Shown: positions 10,792 through 18,782 of the stretch, piece by piece
Position numbering within the stretch: position 1 is the stretch's first letter
Layout of the letters: each line of letters begins with the position of its first letter
DNA from: Fontibacillus panacisegetis
Lineage (GTDB): Bacteria; Bacillota; Bacilli; Paenibacillales; Paenibacillaceae
Direction: 5' to 3'
DNA length: 64,000 nt
NCBI RefSeq assembly: GCF_900102215.1
Contig: NZ_FNBG01000023.1
Span: 1 to 64,000, forward strand
Translations under genes and position numbers: made by a program
The notes under the pieces: generated by a model
Database searches by the model: none
Seen by the model: the letters and a program-made list of their open reading frames with translations, nothing else
What the model was told of the DNA's origin: nothing

Positions 10792-12070
10792 AATATTCCC
10801 CTCCAACGTTATGGTGTGACGCTATTTCACAGCCCACTATGTTTGAATGCATGACTTCACTCAGTATTTCACATCCTCTTTCAAGATGATCTGCAGTAAT
10901 AGTCAGTGGAGGCAATAATTTCACTACGGAATCTTCTCGACCAGCTCGTTCTAAAATTAATCCCTTATCAAAACAATCCAGTACTATTTTTTTGGAAAGA
11001 GCACTATCACCTATTTTTGATAGATCTATTCCCCAAATCATACCTAACCCACGAATCTCTATTTTTTCACTAATAGTACCTATGTTTTTCTCCAAATAAC
11101 TTTGAATGAATCTTTCATTTCTCATAACTATATTGTCCAAATCTAATTTTTCTCTTAACTCTAATGCTGCACAGGCAGTAACAAAAGCCATTTGATTCCC
11201 TCTAAAAGTTCCATTATGTTCACCAGGTTTCCATTCATCTAGCTCAGGTTTTAATAAGAGCAATGACATAGGTAGGCCATATCCACTAATTGATTTGGAG
11301 AGTGTGACCATATCAGGTACAATTCCTGCTCTTTCAAAAGAGAAAAATGTGCCTGTTCTACCACATCCTACTTGAATATCATCACAAATTAGCAATATAT
11401 CATGTCTCTTACACAAATCAGCTAATCTTCTTAACCATTGCTCTGAAACTGGATTAACTCCACCCTCGGCTTGCACCGTCTCAAAAATAATTGCAGCTGG
11501 CTTTTCTATACCTGAATGATCATCAAGCAGAATACTCTCAATATACTGGATCGTATCGAAATGATTCATCAACCCAAAAGGATGTGGCATGAACGTCACT
11601 TGATTAAGTGGCATTCCTGCCCCCTCTCTACTACTTTTATTACTTGTAGCCGAGAGACTTCCCAAGGACATCCCGTGGAACGAGCCCATAAAAGAAAATA
11701 TATTAGTTCTTTTCTTCACCTTTCGGGCTAATTTTAGCGCTGCTTCTACAGCATTTGTGCCTGTCGCCCCGCAGAATTGCAGTTTGTATTCGAGATCTCT
11801 CGGTTTCAGAATACGCTCTACAAATTTCGTTACGAACTCTCTTTTTGCAACCGTATACATATCTAACCCATGTGTTAAGCCATCATCATTTATGTATGTC
11901 AGAAGCTGTTCCTTTATATAATCATTGTTATGACCGTAATTCAGCGCACCCGCACCTGCAAAAAAATCAATATATTTTTTGCCAGTTTCAGAATAAATGA
12001 CGTCGTCTTTTGCCTTCAGAAAAACATCACTAAAAGACCTACAATAAGAACGTACATTGGACTCATACAA
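10778..12070 (-). CDS. EctB-like diaminobutyrate--2-oxoglutarate aminotransferase (class III, PLP)
   Basis: About 430 residues and collinear with EctB/Dab transaminases: N-terminal ESNVRSYCRSF, IDFFAGAGALNYGHN, FMGSFHGMSLG, CDDIQVGCGRTG with the cofactor Asp, TLSKSISGYG with the probable PLP lysine, and HNGTFRGNQMAF. The family converts aspartate semialdehyde to L-2,4-diaminobutyrate with glutamate, so it may supply Dab to this lipopeptide. It lies between the thioesterase and FAAL genes in the same leftward operon. The start is unclear: there is no ATG. TTG at 12070 is the first standard start, but AAGGAG at 12096-12101 is 25 nt away and better placed for AUU (12091) or AUC (12085), which would add the normal N-terminal residues of the family (INAFEL). 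The function call is strong; the substrate is inferred from the family. Confidence 0.88.
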   Translation of the reverse strand: MYESNVRSYCRSFSDVFLKAKDDVIYSETGKKYIDFFAGAGALNYGHNNDYIKEQLLTYINDDGLTHGLDMYTVAKREFVTKFVERILKPRDLEYKLQFCGATGTNAVEAALKLARKVKKRTNIFSFMGSFHGMSLGSLSATSNKSSREGAGMPLNQVTFMPHPFGLMNHFDTIQYIESILLDDHSGIEKPAAIIFETVQAEGGVNPVSEQWLRRLADLCKRHDILLICDDIQVGCGRTGTFFSFERAGIVPDMVTLSKSISGYGLPMSLLLLKPELDEWKPGEHNGTFRGNQMAFVTACAALELREKLDLDNIVMRNERFIQSYLEKNIGTISEKIEIRGLGMIWGIDLSKIGDSALSKKIVLDCFDKGLILERAGREDSVVKLLPPLTITADHLERGCEILSEVMHSNIVGCEIASHHNVGGEYFGRK

Positions 12071-12131
12071 TTCGAATGCGTTGATAGGAATCAGACTCCT
12101 TCAATTAATATTTTTATAATTAATGGTATCT

Positions 12132-12810
12132 TTAGAATCCTAGAATAGTATTTATCGTACTCACAGTCTCAAAGACATATTCATTAATAAAAAAATGTGA
12201 TCCTTCAAATTCGTAGTATGAGCAAGTCATGCTTGCATATTGATTCCACTGCATCATATTGTCATAGGAAATGTCAGATGCACTGCTGAACAAACTAATA
12301 TCACATGAAATCAGCGGCATATCATCAGCGACTTCATAATCTTCTACAGCTTTAAAATCATTCAATAATAAATTAAACACATACTTGGAAAATTCCGCAT
12401 CTTTTGTAATTGTCGGGGGGATCCCACCCATTTCGCACATTTTAGTTTGAAATTGATCGTTATCAAGTAAATGGTAACCTTTGGGATTATATAAATGAGG
12501 TGGATTCATCGCTGAGATAATAACATGCTTAGGGAGTGATTTCTTGCTACTATATATTCGTGAGTACAGTTCTAAAAGAACATACACACCCATACTATGG
12601 CCAAATAGTGCATATTCCTCTTCTTCCGTCTCGATCTGACTCATCACGTTATCGGCCATTTGACCAATAGTTTGACATATTGATTCCTTAAATCTAGTAC
12701 CTCTACCTGGAAATTCAATGGGATGCAATTCAATTCCTCTGTCTAAAAACCTTTTCCACTTTTGATATGTGAAAGAAAATCCGCCTGCATAGGGTAGTAT
12801 ATAATCTCAT
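12132..12810 (-). pseudogene. Type II thioesterase, start frameshifted
   Basis: The main frame encodes a type II thioesterase: PYAGG near the N-terminus, EFPGRGTRF, catalytic Ser in ALFGHSMG and a C-terminal His in FEGSHFF. Such enzymes clear misprimed carrier proteins. The N-terminal segment (D-Y-I-L-P-Y-A-G-G...) is in the main frame but has a TGA directly before it and no usable start codon. An ATG at 12810, right after the transacylase stop, begins M-R-L-Y and then goes out of frame. Restoring 2 nt in the TA-rich stretch near 12797-12804 would join ATG and main frame to give M-R-L-Y-I-L-P-Y-A-G-G, exactly the expected N-terminus. Either this is a real slippage mutation or a sequencing error. 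Translation from the internal TTG at 12728 would lack the first core strand and is unlikely to be functional. Confidence 0.8.
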
Positions 12811-12814
12811 GAAT

Positions 12815-13759
12815 TCACACCATACTCCCAACTAAATAACTCGATAGAGTCCTTCTATCTTCGACTAATTCGTAGCTATATGATTGGATTTCGGCATCTG
12901 TTGATTTCATAAGCCTTGATAATATTTTTCCGCTTCCAAGTTCAACCCATATATTCGTATTTTGCCGTTTGAAATATTCAATCGTCTGAAACCATTTCAC
13001 CGGGAATACAAGCTGTTGCGTCAAATTATGTAGAACTGAATCCATATGATAAGGCTTCACTGACCAATTGCTGATCACAGGATACCGTGGTGCATTGATG
13101 TGACAATTCCTAATATATTCAGCCAACTCTTCAACTGCTGGTTCCATCATTGGACTATGATAGGGCGCATTTCCAACAATTCGTTTATACGAGGCACCAC
13201 TTTTTGAAGCTTTCATTTCTAGTTTCTCTACATCACATTCTCTTCCTACAACACAACTTTGACGAATAGAGTTATTGCAACTTACCCATACATTTACACC
13301 TTGTCTACGCATTTGCTTACACATTTCTTCTATTTCCTGATAGGCAATATTGTATATTACAGACATCACACCTTGTTTCTCATACATCATTTTCTGTGCA
13401 ATCTTTGATCGAAATGTTACCAAAGGCAGTACTTCTTCCAGAGTAAATACTCCTGCACAAGTTAAAGCACTATATTCACCTAAACTATGTCCCGCCATAA
13501 AAGAAGGATAGAGTTGCATCTCATTTACAATATGTCTAAATGAGGCAACACCTACCGCTACAATAATTGGTGCGCTAATTGTTATATCGCAAAGTATCTC
13601 TTTCTCATCTTCAAAACAAATGCGAGAGATATCATCCCCCACAATCTCTGATGCTTCCTCAAAAGTATGTCGTACTATTTCACTTTCGATATACAGTTCT
13701 TCTAACATCCCTTTTCTCTGTGAAGACTGTCCTGGGAAAATAAATGCAAATTTCTCCAT
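12815..13759 (-). CDS. Trans-acting malonyl-CoA:ACP transacylase (FenF/ItuD-like)
   Basis: 314 residues, the usual length for FabD-type transacylases. It shows FPGQSSQ at the N-terminus, the nucleophile motif GHSLGEYSAL and the histidine motif APYHSPMM. It should load malonate on the ACPs of the adjacent FAAL-ACP-KS and ACP-aminotransferase proteins, which have no AT domain. It is the first gene of the leftward cluster, as FenF and ItuD are in mycosubtilin and iturin clusters. The ATG at 13759 has GAGGGG 6 nt upstream, and the stop is followed within 5 nt by the ATG of the thioesterase gene, so the two are probably translationally linked. Confidence 0.92.
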   Translation of the reverse strand: MEKFAFIFPGQSSQRKGMLEELYIESEIVRHTFEEASEIVGDDISRICFEDEKEILCDITISAPIIVAVGVASFRHIVNEMQLYPSFMAGHSLGEYSALTCAGVFTLEEVLPLVTFRSKIAQKMMYEKQGVMSVIYNIAYQEIEEMCKQMRRQGVNVWVSCNNSIRQSCVVGRECDVEKLEMKASKSGASYKRIVGNAPYHSPMMEPAVEELAEYIRNCHINAPRYPVISNWSVKPYHMDSVLHNLTQQLVFPVKWFQTIEYFKRQNTNIWVELGSGKILSRLMKSTDAEIQSYSYELVEDRRTLSSYLVGSMV

Positions 13760-13865
13760 CTTTATCCCCTCGTTTTTTAATAATCAGTCATCTTTAAATT
13801 AAGTATTTTATTAGATTAATCATACAAAAAATTCAATTTATTGATATTCAAGGATTTATAGTGCC

Positions 13866-13894
13866 ATATTATTATAATATACTATTATAGTCAA
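13866..13894 (-). promoter_or_regulatory. Possible sigma-A promoter of the region 1 cluster
   Basis: Reading leftward, TTGACT (13889-13894), a 17-nt spacer and TAATAT (13866-13871) lie about 105 nt before the transacylase ATG. The surrounding 13780-13960 stretch is extremely AT-rich, with the direct repeat ATAGTATATT on both sides of the -35 element. Other -10-like hexamers overlap, so the exact start is uncertain. The TATAGTCAAT string here recurs at the promoter of the second cluster (53985-53994). Confidence 0.45.
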
Positions 13895-14034
13895 TATACT
13901 ATATTTATGTTTATATTATTTTTATTTTCATTTAATGTGATATCAAGTAATTAAATACTATTTATTCCACATTTGCTTTGTACTACTAAAGATGTATACG
14001 AGCATACGGAATATCATTCAAGAGGAGAAGAGTA

Positions 14035-14091
14035 ATGGGGGAGGTACAATTCCAATATGGAAGTAAATTCCCAAAAACAGACATCGGCTAA
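14035..14091 (+). CDS. Possible 18-residue peptide ORF
   Basis: A rightward ATG at 14035 with AGAGGAG 7-8 nt upstream encodes M-G-E-V-Q-F-Q-Y-G-S-K-F-P-K-T-D-I-G and stops at 14091. A promoter-like TTGCTT (13973-13978), 16 nt, TATACG (13995-14000) lies upstream. The stop codon sits in the 5' arm of the terminator hairpin of the opposite gene. There is no recognised family. It could be a small peptide or simply chance in an AT-rich spacer. Confidence 0.2.
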   Translation: MGEVQFQYGSKFPKTDIG

Positions 14092-14111
14092 ACAATTAAG
14101 TTTAGCCGATG
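14082..14111 (-). terminator. Rho-independent terminator for the permease remnant
   Basis: A perfect 12-bp inverted repeat (CATCGGCTAAAC / GTTTAGCCGATG, 6-nt loop) is followed on the leftward strand by CTGTTTTTGG. It lies 6 nt after the stop of the permease fragment. Confidence 0.8.
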
Positions 14112-14116
14112 GAAAA

Positions 14117-14758
14117 TTACTCTATTACAAGTATATGTGGAGATGTTGTAGCCACTAATCTTGAAGAAGCCCAAGAGCCAAGCCCTGCTGCAATTATAGT
14201 CACACAGGCAAAGGCAATGATCCCTCCCCAATTCAGTATTAAAGGTAATTCAGCAATGCCATAATCAAGGAGTATGCTCCCTAGAATCATAGGCAGAAGA
14301 TACACTCCCACAAATATACCTATGACGGCTCCAATCGAAGAAAGAGCTACGATCCCCAGTGTTATTGACAATCTGATTTTTGTTGAAGTCAGACCTATGG
14401 ATTTATATATCCCGTAGATTTTACTTTCTTTTCTGATGTTAATCCGACTTGTACTGTATACGATGATGCATCTAACTCCAGTAAATAACAATCCCATGAT
14501 ACTCATAGGTAAAATTAAAGATGCGACAGCTTGTTTAAATGTAGCATGTGTTGCGGTTTGCACTGATTGTGCTGACAAGGAATCCTTATATTGTACATTC
14601 AATTCATTTACTATGAGATCGGTATCTCGGTCATCAACCAAATTAATATATGCTAGATTATAGTCGTTATAATCAGGATGATTCACTTTAGGCACATCCG
14701 CTGTAACCCTTGCTGAAATAGATTGATTAGCGACAGCCTGGGGAAGAGGAAAAGAGGT
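14117..14758 (-). pseudogene. C-terminal fragment of an FtsX-type ABC permease
   Basis: About 200 residues homologous to the end of an FtsX/MacB-type permease: a short extracytoplasmic stretch, then four hydrophobic segments with the FtsX-domain hallmark KESKIYGIYKSIGLT between the first two. The frame is open upstream only to about 14758, where a stop occurs and the other frame continues as histidine-kinase sequence. No ATG is present; the first apparent start is an internal GTG at 14695. The N-terminal half of the permease and any cognate ATPase are missing. I read it as what is left after a deletion fused the kinase to this gene. A terminator follows directly. Confidence 0.75.
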
Positions 14759-15249
14759 TTAGCGTGGGTTTTCTCAATAAACACAGCGCTTGCAGGTATT
14801 GCAAATTTAGCATTCCCAACCTGAGTTTGGGTTGCCTCATCAACCACAGGAAAAGCGATATAATAGGTGTCGCTATCTACTATTGCATGAAATAAATCAT
14901 AATGAAGCGCTGTTTTTAAATCTATTTGTTGGACGGTGCTGTCTGGTGAAGAATTGAAAATCACACGGCCATCCAGTTGCACATAAATCAAGCTCACTTG
15001 ATGATCTTGAGCCATGACCTGAAGGGTATCTTGTAGCTTGGTATCAATATGAATTTCCTGATTATATTGCTCTAGGTAAAGCATAATGTCACGCACCAGA
15101 ATCCGTACCTGGTTAATAACAGGCCGAGAATCAGCTTTGTACTCATTATTATAGTTGTCCCAGAGAAAACCAATTCCACACCCGAATATGATGAGTAAAC
15201 AAGCAAAGACGAATTTGATCCATTTTCTAATCCAATCACTCAAATACAT
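14683..15249 (-). pseudogene. Histidine-kinase sensor fragment fused out of frame to the permease remnant
   Basis: 188-residue ORF beginning with a basic segment, one transmembrane helix (about residues 10-30) and an extracytoplasmic sensor region (about 35-165) typical of a membrane histidine kinase. It has no second transmembrane helix, HAMP, H-box or ATPase region. The last 20 or so residues are encoded by permease DNA read in another frame. The ATG at 15249 has GGGAGA 5 nt upstream and lies 33 bp after the response regulator. The gene pair was probably a complete regulator-kinase-transporter operon, and the deletion removed the kinase catalytic part and half of the transporter. Confidence 0.75.
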
Positions 15250-15282
15250 ATGTATCTCCCATTCTTACTTATCATCCACTTG

Positions 15283-15996
15283 CTATTCATCCAGGCTAAA
15301 TTTGTATCCGATCCCCCGAACTGTTTTAATATACATAGGATTCGAAGGATCATCTTCCAACTTCTCTCTTAATCTTCGAATATACACGGTAATCGTACTT
15401 TCATCTCCATACGTAGTGTAGCCCCATACAGCATCCAAAAGCTGACTTTTTGCGAACACTTGATTTCTATGCCTGGACAGAAAAAATAATAGCTCCAGTT
15501 CCTTCGCGGTTAGTGAAACTTCATTGCCTTTATTCGTTACTTTATATCCTTTTCTATCAATGGTGATCGTTCCAAAGTGCATAATATCCTCGCTCTCCGA
15601 TTGCTTTGACGGGGCACTGATCAAACTCTCAATTCTTCTTAAATTAGATTTAATTCTTGCTAATAATTCAGTTAATGAGAAGGGCTTCGTCATATAATCA
15701 TCTGCACCAAATCCAAGACCAAGAACTTTATCAGTGTCGCTGCCTCGTGCACTCAGGATAAGAATCGGGACATTATTGTTCTCGCGAATTTGCCGACAAA
15801 GCTCGATTCCGTCAATATCAGGCAGCATAATATCCAGAATAATGAACTCTGGCTTCAATAGCTCAATCAAATACAAGGCATCTTTACCGTTACCAGCGAT
15901 AGTAGCCTCAAATCCGTTATTGTCGACGTAGTCCTTTATAATTCTGGAAATGTCTCTATCATCTTCTATAATAAGGATCTTTCGGTGTCGATTCAT
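15283..15996 (-). CDS. OmpR/PhoB-family response regulator
   Basis: 237 residues. Receiver domain (about 1-120) with the acidic pair EDD, the phosphoacceptor Asp in IILDIMLPDIDG and the Lys in DDYMTKPFS, followed by a winged-helix DNA-binding domain (about 135-235: LTAKELELLFFLSRH, VWGYTTYGDESTITVYIRRLREKL). Full length for the family. Start ATG at 15996 with AGGAG upstream. Its kinase partner downstream is truncated, so it has no obvious cognate sensor left here. Related regulators in Bacillota often control detoxification transporters for cell-wall-active peptides, which would fit a lost self-protection system next to a lipopeptide cluster, but that is inference. Confidence 0.92.
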   Translation of the reverse strand: MNRHRKILIIEDDRDISRIIKDYVDNNGFEATIAGNGKDALYLIELLKPEFIILDIMLPDIDGIELCRQIRENNNVPILILSARGSDTDKVLGLGFGADDYMTKPFSLTELLARIKSNLRRIESLISAPSKQSESEDIMHFGTITIDRKGYKVTNKGNEVSLTAKELELLFFLSRHRNQVFAKSQLLDAVWGYTTYGDESTITVYIRRLREKLEDDPSNPMYIKTVRGIGYKFSLDE

Positions 15997-16223
15997 ATCT
16001 ATTCTCCTGAATTAATTAGTATATTAAGTATCTGCAACCATCTAACTACACATCCACTAAAAGATTGGTTCTAAATCAGCTTTTGATCACGAAGTAGTTC
16101 ATTAAGGTATACTCGGAAAATTGAAATATGATGAATAAAATACATATGTAATTAATTAATATAAATTATAGTATTAATAGTAAAATATATGCAAGTTTAT
16201 ATTGCCGGATTGTTAAAATATGG

Positions 16224-16252
16224 TTGAAATTAAATAGTTGTCTTGCTATAAT
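16224..16252 (+). promoter_or_regulatory. Sigma-A promoter of asnA
   Basis: TTGAAA (16224-16229), a 17-nt spacer, TATAAT (16247-16252), rightward. The transcript would have a leader of about 220 nt before asnA. I looked for a T-box in it and found no AGGGTGG-type core. The rest of 15997-16477 is AT-rich spacer that must also hold the leftward promoter of the response regulator, which I could not place. Confidence 0.6.
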
Positions 16253-16477
16253 CCATTTAATAATTTTGTAATAACTTGGTACAAATGATATGGATTTGTT
16301 ATAAATTAGGATTGATATAGACAAAATACACTGTGCTTTCAAGTAACATGCTGTGAACAAGAGCTTAGAAAAGACTTTAATGCTCACCATAATGCGAGGA
16401 TCATTAAATGGATTCCTGAGCAATCGAAACATTCCGTCTTGCTGAGATCTTAATAAACCTATCGAGGGGAAGTTCTC

Positions 16478-17503
16478 ATGAAATCTGCAGAAACGCCATT
16501 TAAAAATTTTAAACAATACGAATCGAAGTTAGACATCAAGGAGACACAGAGGGCAATCTATACCCTCAAACGGGTCTTTGAGCAAGAGCTGGCAGCAGCT
16601 CTGAATTTGACAAATGTAGGTGCACCACTGTTCGTTGTTACAGGAAACGGGATTAACGACAACCTGAACGGAACAGAAAGACCCGTCCAGTTCAATGCAC
16701 CAGGTATTCAAGATCAGACCCTGGAAATTGTACATTCTTTAGCCAAGTGGAAGCGAATGGCGCTGGCAAATTACGGGTTCGAGCATGGTGAAGGCCTGTA
16801 TACACAAATGAATGCCATAAGAAGTGACGAAGTACTTGATCATCTGCACTCCATTTATGTAGACCAGTGGGATTGGGAAAAAATAATTTCCCGTGAGGAA
16901 CGGCATGTGGGGACACTGATGACAACAGTAGAGCAAATTTATGAAGCTATCAAATCAACCGAAGCCTTCATCAGTGAGCGATATCCCCGCCTTAGCCGCA
17001 AATTGCCGGAAGCCATCACCTTCATCACTTCACATGAGCTTGAGGACCTGTACCCATATTTGACGCCTAAGCAACGCGAGGACGCAGCGGCAAGGGATTA
17101 TGGAGCAGTGTTCGTAATGCAGATTGGAGGCTTGCTTCCAGCATCCGGCTTACGACATGATGCACGTTCACCAGATTATGACGATTGGCAACTAAATGGG
17201 GATATCATTGTATGGAACCCGCTTCTAGAGTGTGCTTATGAGCTTTCTTCAATGGGAATTCGGGTGGATTCCGACTCACTAAAGCGTCAGCTAGCAGAAG
17301 CCGGATGCCCAGAGAGGGCCTCATTGGAATATCATCAACAGCTTCTTGCCAATAAGCTCCCATTCACCATCGGTGGAGGGATCGGGCAATCCCGTTTATG
17401 CATGTTTATCCTGGAGAAGGCTCACATCGGTGAGGTTCAATCCTCCGTATGGCCTGTAGATATGAGGACACTGTGTGAAGTTTCCGGCATTAATTTACTT
17501 TAG
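16478..17503 (+). CDS. asnA: Aspartate--ammonia ligase (AsnA)
   Basis: 341 residues, matching the roughly 330-residue ammonia-dependent asparagine synthetase family, which resembles class II aminoacyl-tRNA synthetases. Seen: QRAIYTLKRVFEQELAAALNL at the N-terminus, GNGINDNLNGTERPV, HSLAKWKR, SIYVDQWDWEK, and the C-terminal class II motif IGGGIGQSRLCM. It makes asparagine from aspartate, ammonia and ATP. The ATG at 16478 has GAGGGG 8 nt upstream. It is a single-gene unit with its own promoter and terminator and lies between two NRPS clusters. It may increase asparagine supply, but no Asn-specific A domain is visible in this window. Confidence 0.95.
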   Translation: MKSAETPFKNFKQYESKLDIKETQRAIYTLKRVFEQELAAALNLTNVGAPLFVVTGNGINDNLNGTERPVQFNAPGIQDQTLEIVHSLAKWKRMALANYGFEHGEGLYTQMNAIRSDEVLDHLHSIYVDQWDWEKIISREERHVGTLMTTVEQIYEAIKSTEAFISERYPRLSRKLPEAITFITSHELEDLYPYLTPKQREDAAARDYGAVFVMQIGGLLPASGLRHDARSPDYDDWQLNGDIIVWNPLLECAYELSSMGIRVDSDSLKRQLAEAGCPERASLEYHQQLLANKLPFTIGGGIGQSRLCMFILEKAHIGEVQSSVWPVDMRTLCEVSGINLL

Positions 17504-17590
17504 GGAAAAGGGCCTAGTCCTCACATATTCGGGAGTACAGCAACAGCAACTAACATATTTGCCTTAACCTTATTAGATAATTCGTACCAT

Positions 17591-17635
17591 ACGCCAATAA
17601 AATCCCTATCTGTAGGGCTTTAATTGGCGTTTTTT
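17591..17635 (+). terminator. Terminator of asnA
   Basis: Outer stem ACGCCAAT / ATTGGCGT with a nested CCCTA / TAGGG pair, followed directly by a T run at 17630-17635. Confidence 0.85.
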
Positions 17636-17749
17636 AGTGCCGCAATCTCTTGATTCAAAGTGGTTTCATCTCCTCAGAAAATGGTATAGAGACAGAGTCG
17701 CTTTGTTTCTTTATTATTTAACTTTTTAAGTATCTGCTTCCAACACAAT

Positions 17750-17777
17750 TTGCCCGTTTGATTACGTAGCCTATACT
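17750..17777 (+). promoter_or_regulatory. Possible promoter of the lipase gene
   Basis: TTGCCC (17750-17755), 16 nt, TATACT (17772-17777), about 80 nt before the lipase ATG. Moderate match only. Confidence 0.35.
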
Positions 17778-17858
17778 CCCTCACCGCACGCCTCTTCTTT
17801 ACAGTACAGGCATCTCTCCCACCTCATCCTAATATATTTAAGAGAAGGGGGGATATGT

Positions 17859-18668
17859 ATGAGCATGACAGTTGAGCAGGAGCAATGGGCTATCTTTCTG
17901 GCTGCGGTCTGTGGACAAACCTATGATCAGTTTACGAATACAGACGGTTCGTTCGTCGTTCCATCCCATTATTCAGTCTGTGATATCATTGAAGCTAAAT
18001 CTATTATTAATGCATGGGAACGCTTCGGGTTTATTCTGGAGTCCTCGCAAGACATTATTGTTGCCTTTCGCGGAACCAGTTCAACAACAAATTGGATATC
18101 CGATATGATCGCATCACAAAAAAATTTCAAATACATTAAAGAGGATTGTCTTACCCATCGTGGCTTCACAGATATTTATTCATCTGCTCGCAAAAAGATT
18201 ATATACACGCTGAACCAATTGTCTCCTGATAAGGCACTTTACATTACAGGACATAGCCTTGGTGCAGCTCTTGCAACATTATGTGCGATTGATGTTGCTG
18301 CAAACACCATATTCGTCTCTCCCAACCTGTATACATATGGGTCGCCTCGTGTGGGCGATCCTGCCTTTAAAAAAGCTTTTACAAAATATGTTCAGAACAG
18401 CCATCGCATAGCTAATCCCTTTGACGTTGTAACCCTTGCGCCTCCATCCATCTACAAGCTCCCTAAACGCGAAAAGACATACTACTACAGTCATGTCCCA
18501 AGCGTCTTTCAACTTGCTTTTCAAATGGGGTCGATTAGTGCCAATCACATAATAGCAAGCTATTTCGCAGAGCTATCCAAGCTACAGCCTCAATACGCGC
18601 AAATGTTATGTTCAACGAACCCTGAATTTTGCCCGACAGTTATTACTAAGCCGGATCCAGTTTCCTGA
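17859..18668 (+). CDS. Class 3 lipase family alpha/beta hydrolase
   Basis: 269 residues, no signal peptide. Lipase class 3 pattern: AFRGTSSTTNWISDM before the fold core, nucleophile motif TGHSLGAALATLCAID, YTYGSPRVGDPAF, the probable Asp in NPFDVVTLAPP and the probable His in ISANHIIASYF. It should hydrolyse ester bonds of lipids or similar esters in the cytoplasm; the true substrate is unknown. The start is the ATG at 17859, followed two codons later by another ATG, with AAGGGGGG upstream. It is transcribed toward the NRPS operon and ends at a strong hairpin. Because it sits between two lipopeptide-type clusters, a role in product editing or self-protection is possible but not shown. Confidence 0.88.
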   Translation: MSMTVEQEQWAIFLAAVCGQTYDQFTNTDGSFVVPSHYSVCDIIEAKSIINAWERFGFILESSQDIIVAFRGTSSTTNWISDMIASQKNFKYIKEDCLTHRGFTDIYSSARKKIIYTLNQLSPDKALYITGHSLGAALATLCAIDVAANTIFVSPNLYTYGSPRVGDPAFKKAFTKYVQNSHRIANPFDVVTLAPPSIYKLPKREKTYYYSHVPSVFQLAFQMGSISANHIIASYFAELSKLQPQYAQMLCSTNPEFCPTVITKPDPVS

Positions 18669-18712
18669 TATCACTCGATATAATCCTTTGTCTGAACAAC
18701 ATAAACACTTAA

Positions 18713-18757
18713 AGGGATAGAATCTTTGAATAATATTCACTCAAAGAATCTATCCCT
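18713..18757. terminator. Perfect 17-bp hairpin between convergent genes
   Basis: AGGGATAGAATCTTTGA at 18713-18729 and its exact complement at 18741-18757, with an 11-nt loop. It lies between the lipase (rightward) and the NRPS operon end (leftward). Neither side has a long T run, so termination is inferred from the stem and position. Confidence 0.6.
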
Positions 18758-18782
18758 ACATAACATCTTCTACTACTTTACA

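Noticed and set aside
14117-14695. Functional small permease starting at GTG 14695
   Set aside because: It begins in the middle of an extracytoplasmic segment, lacks the first membrane helix and has no partner ATPase.
16253-16477. T-box or amino-acid riboswitch in the asnA leader
   Set aside because: The leader is long enough, but I see no conserved T-box core and no terminator/antiterminator pair.
16166-16516. 116-codon leftward ORF overlapping the asnA start
   Set aside because: It is antisense to the asnA promoter and leader, with no ribosome site and no family resemblance.
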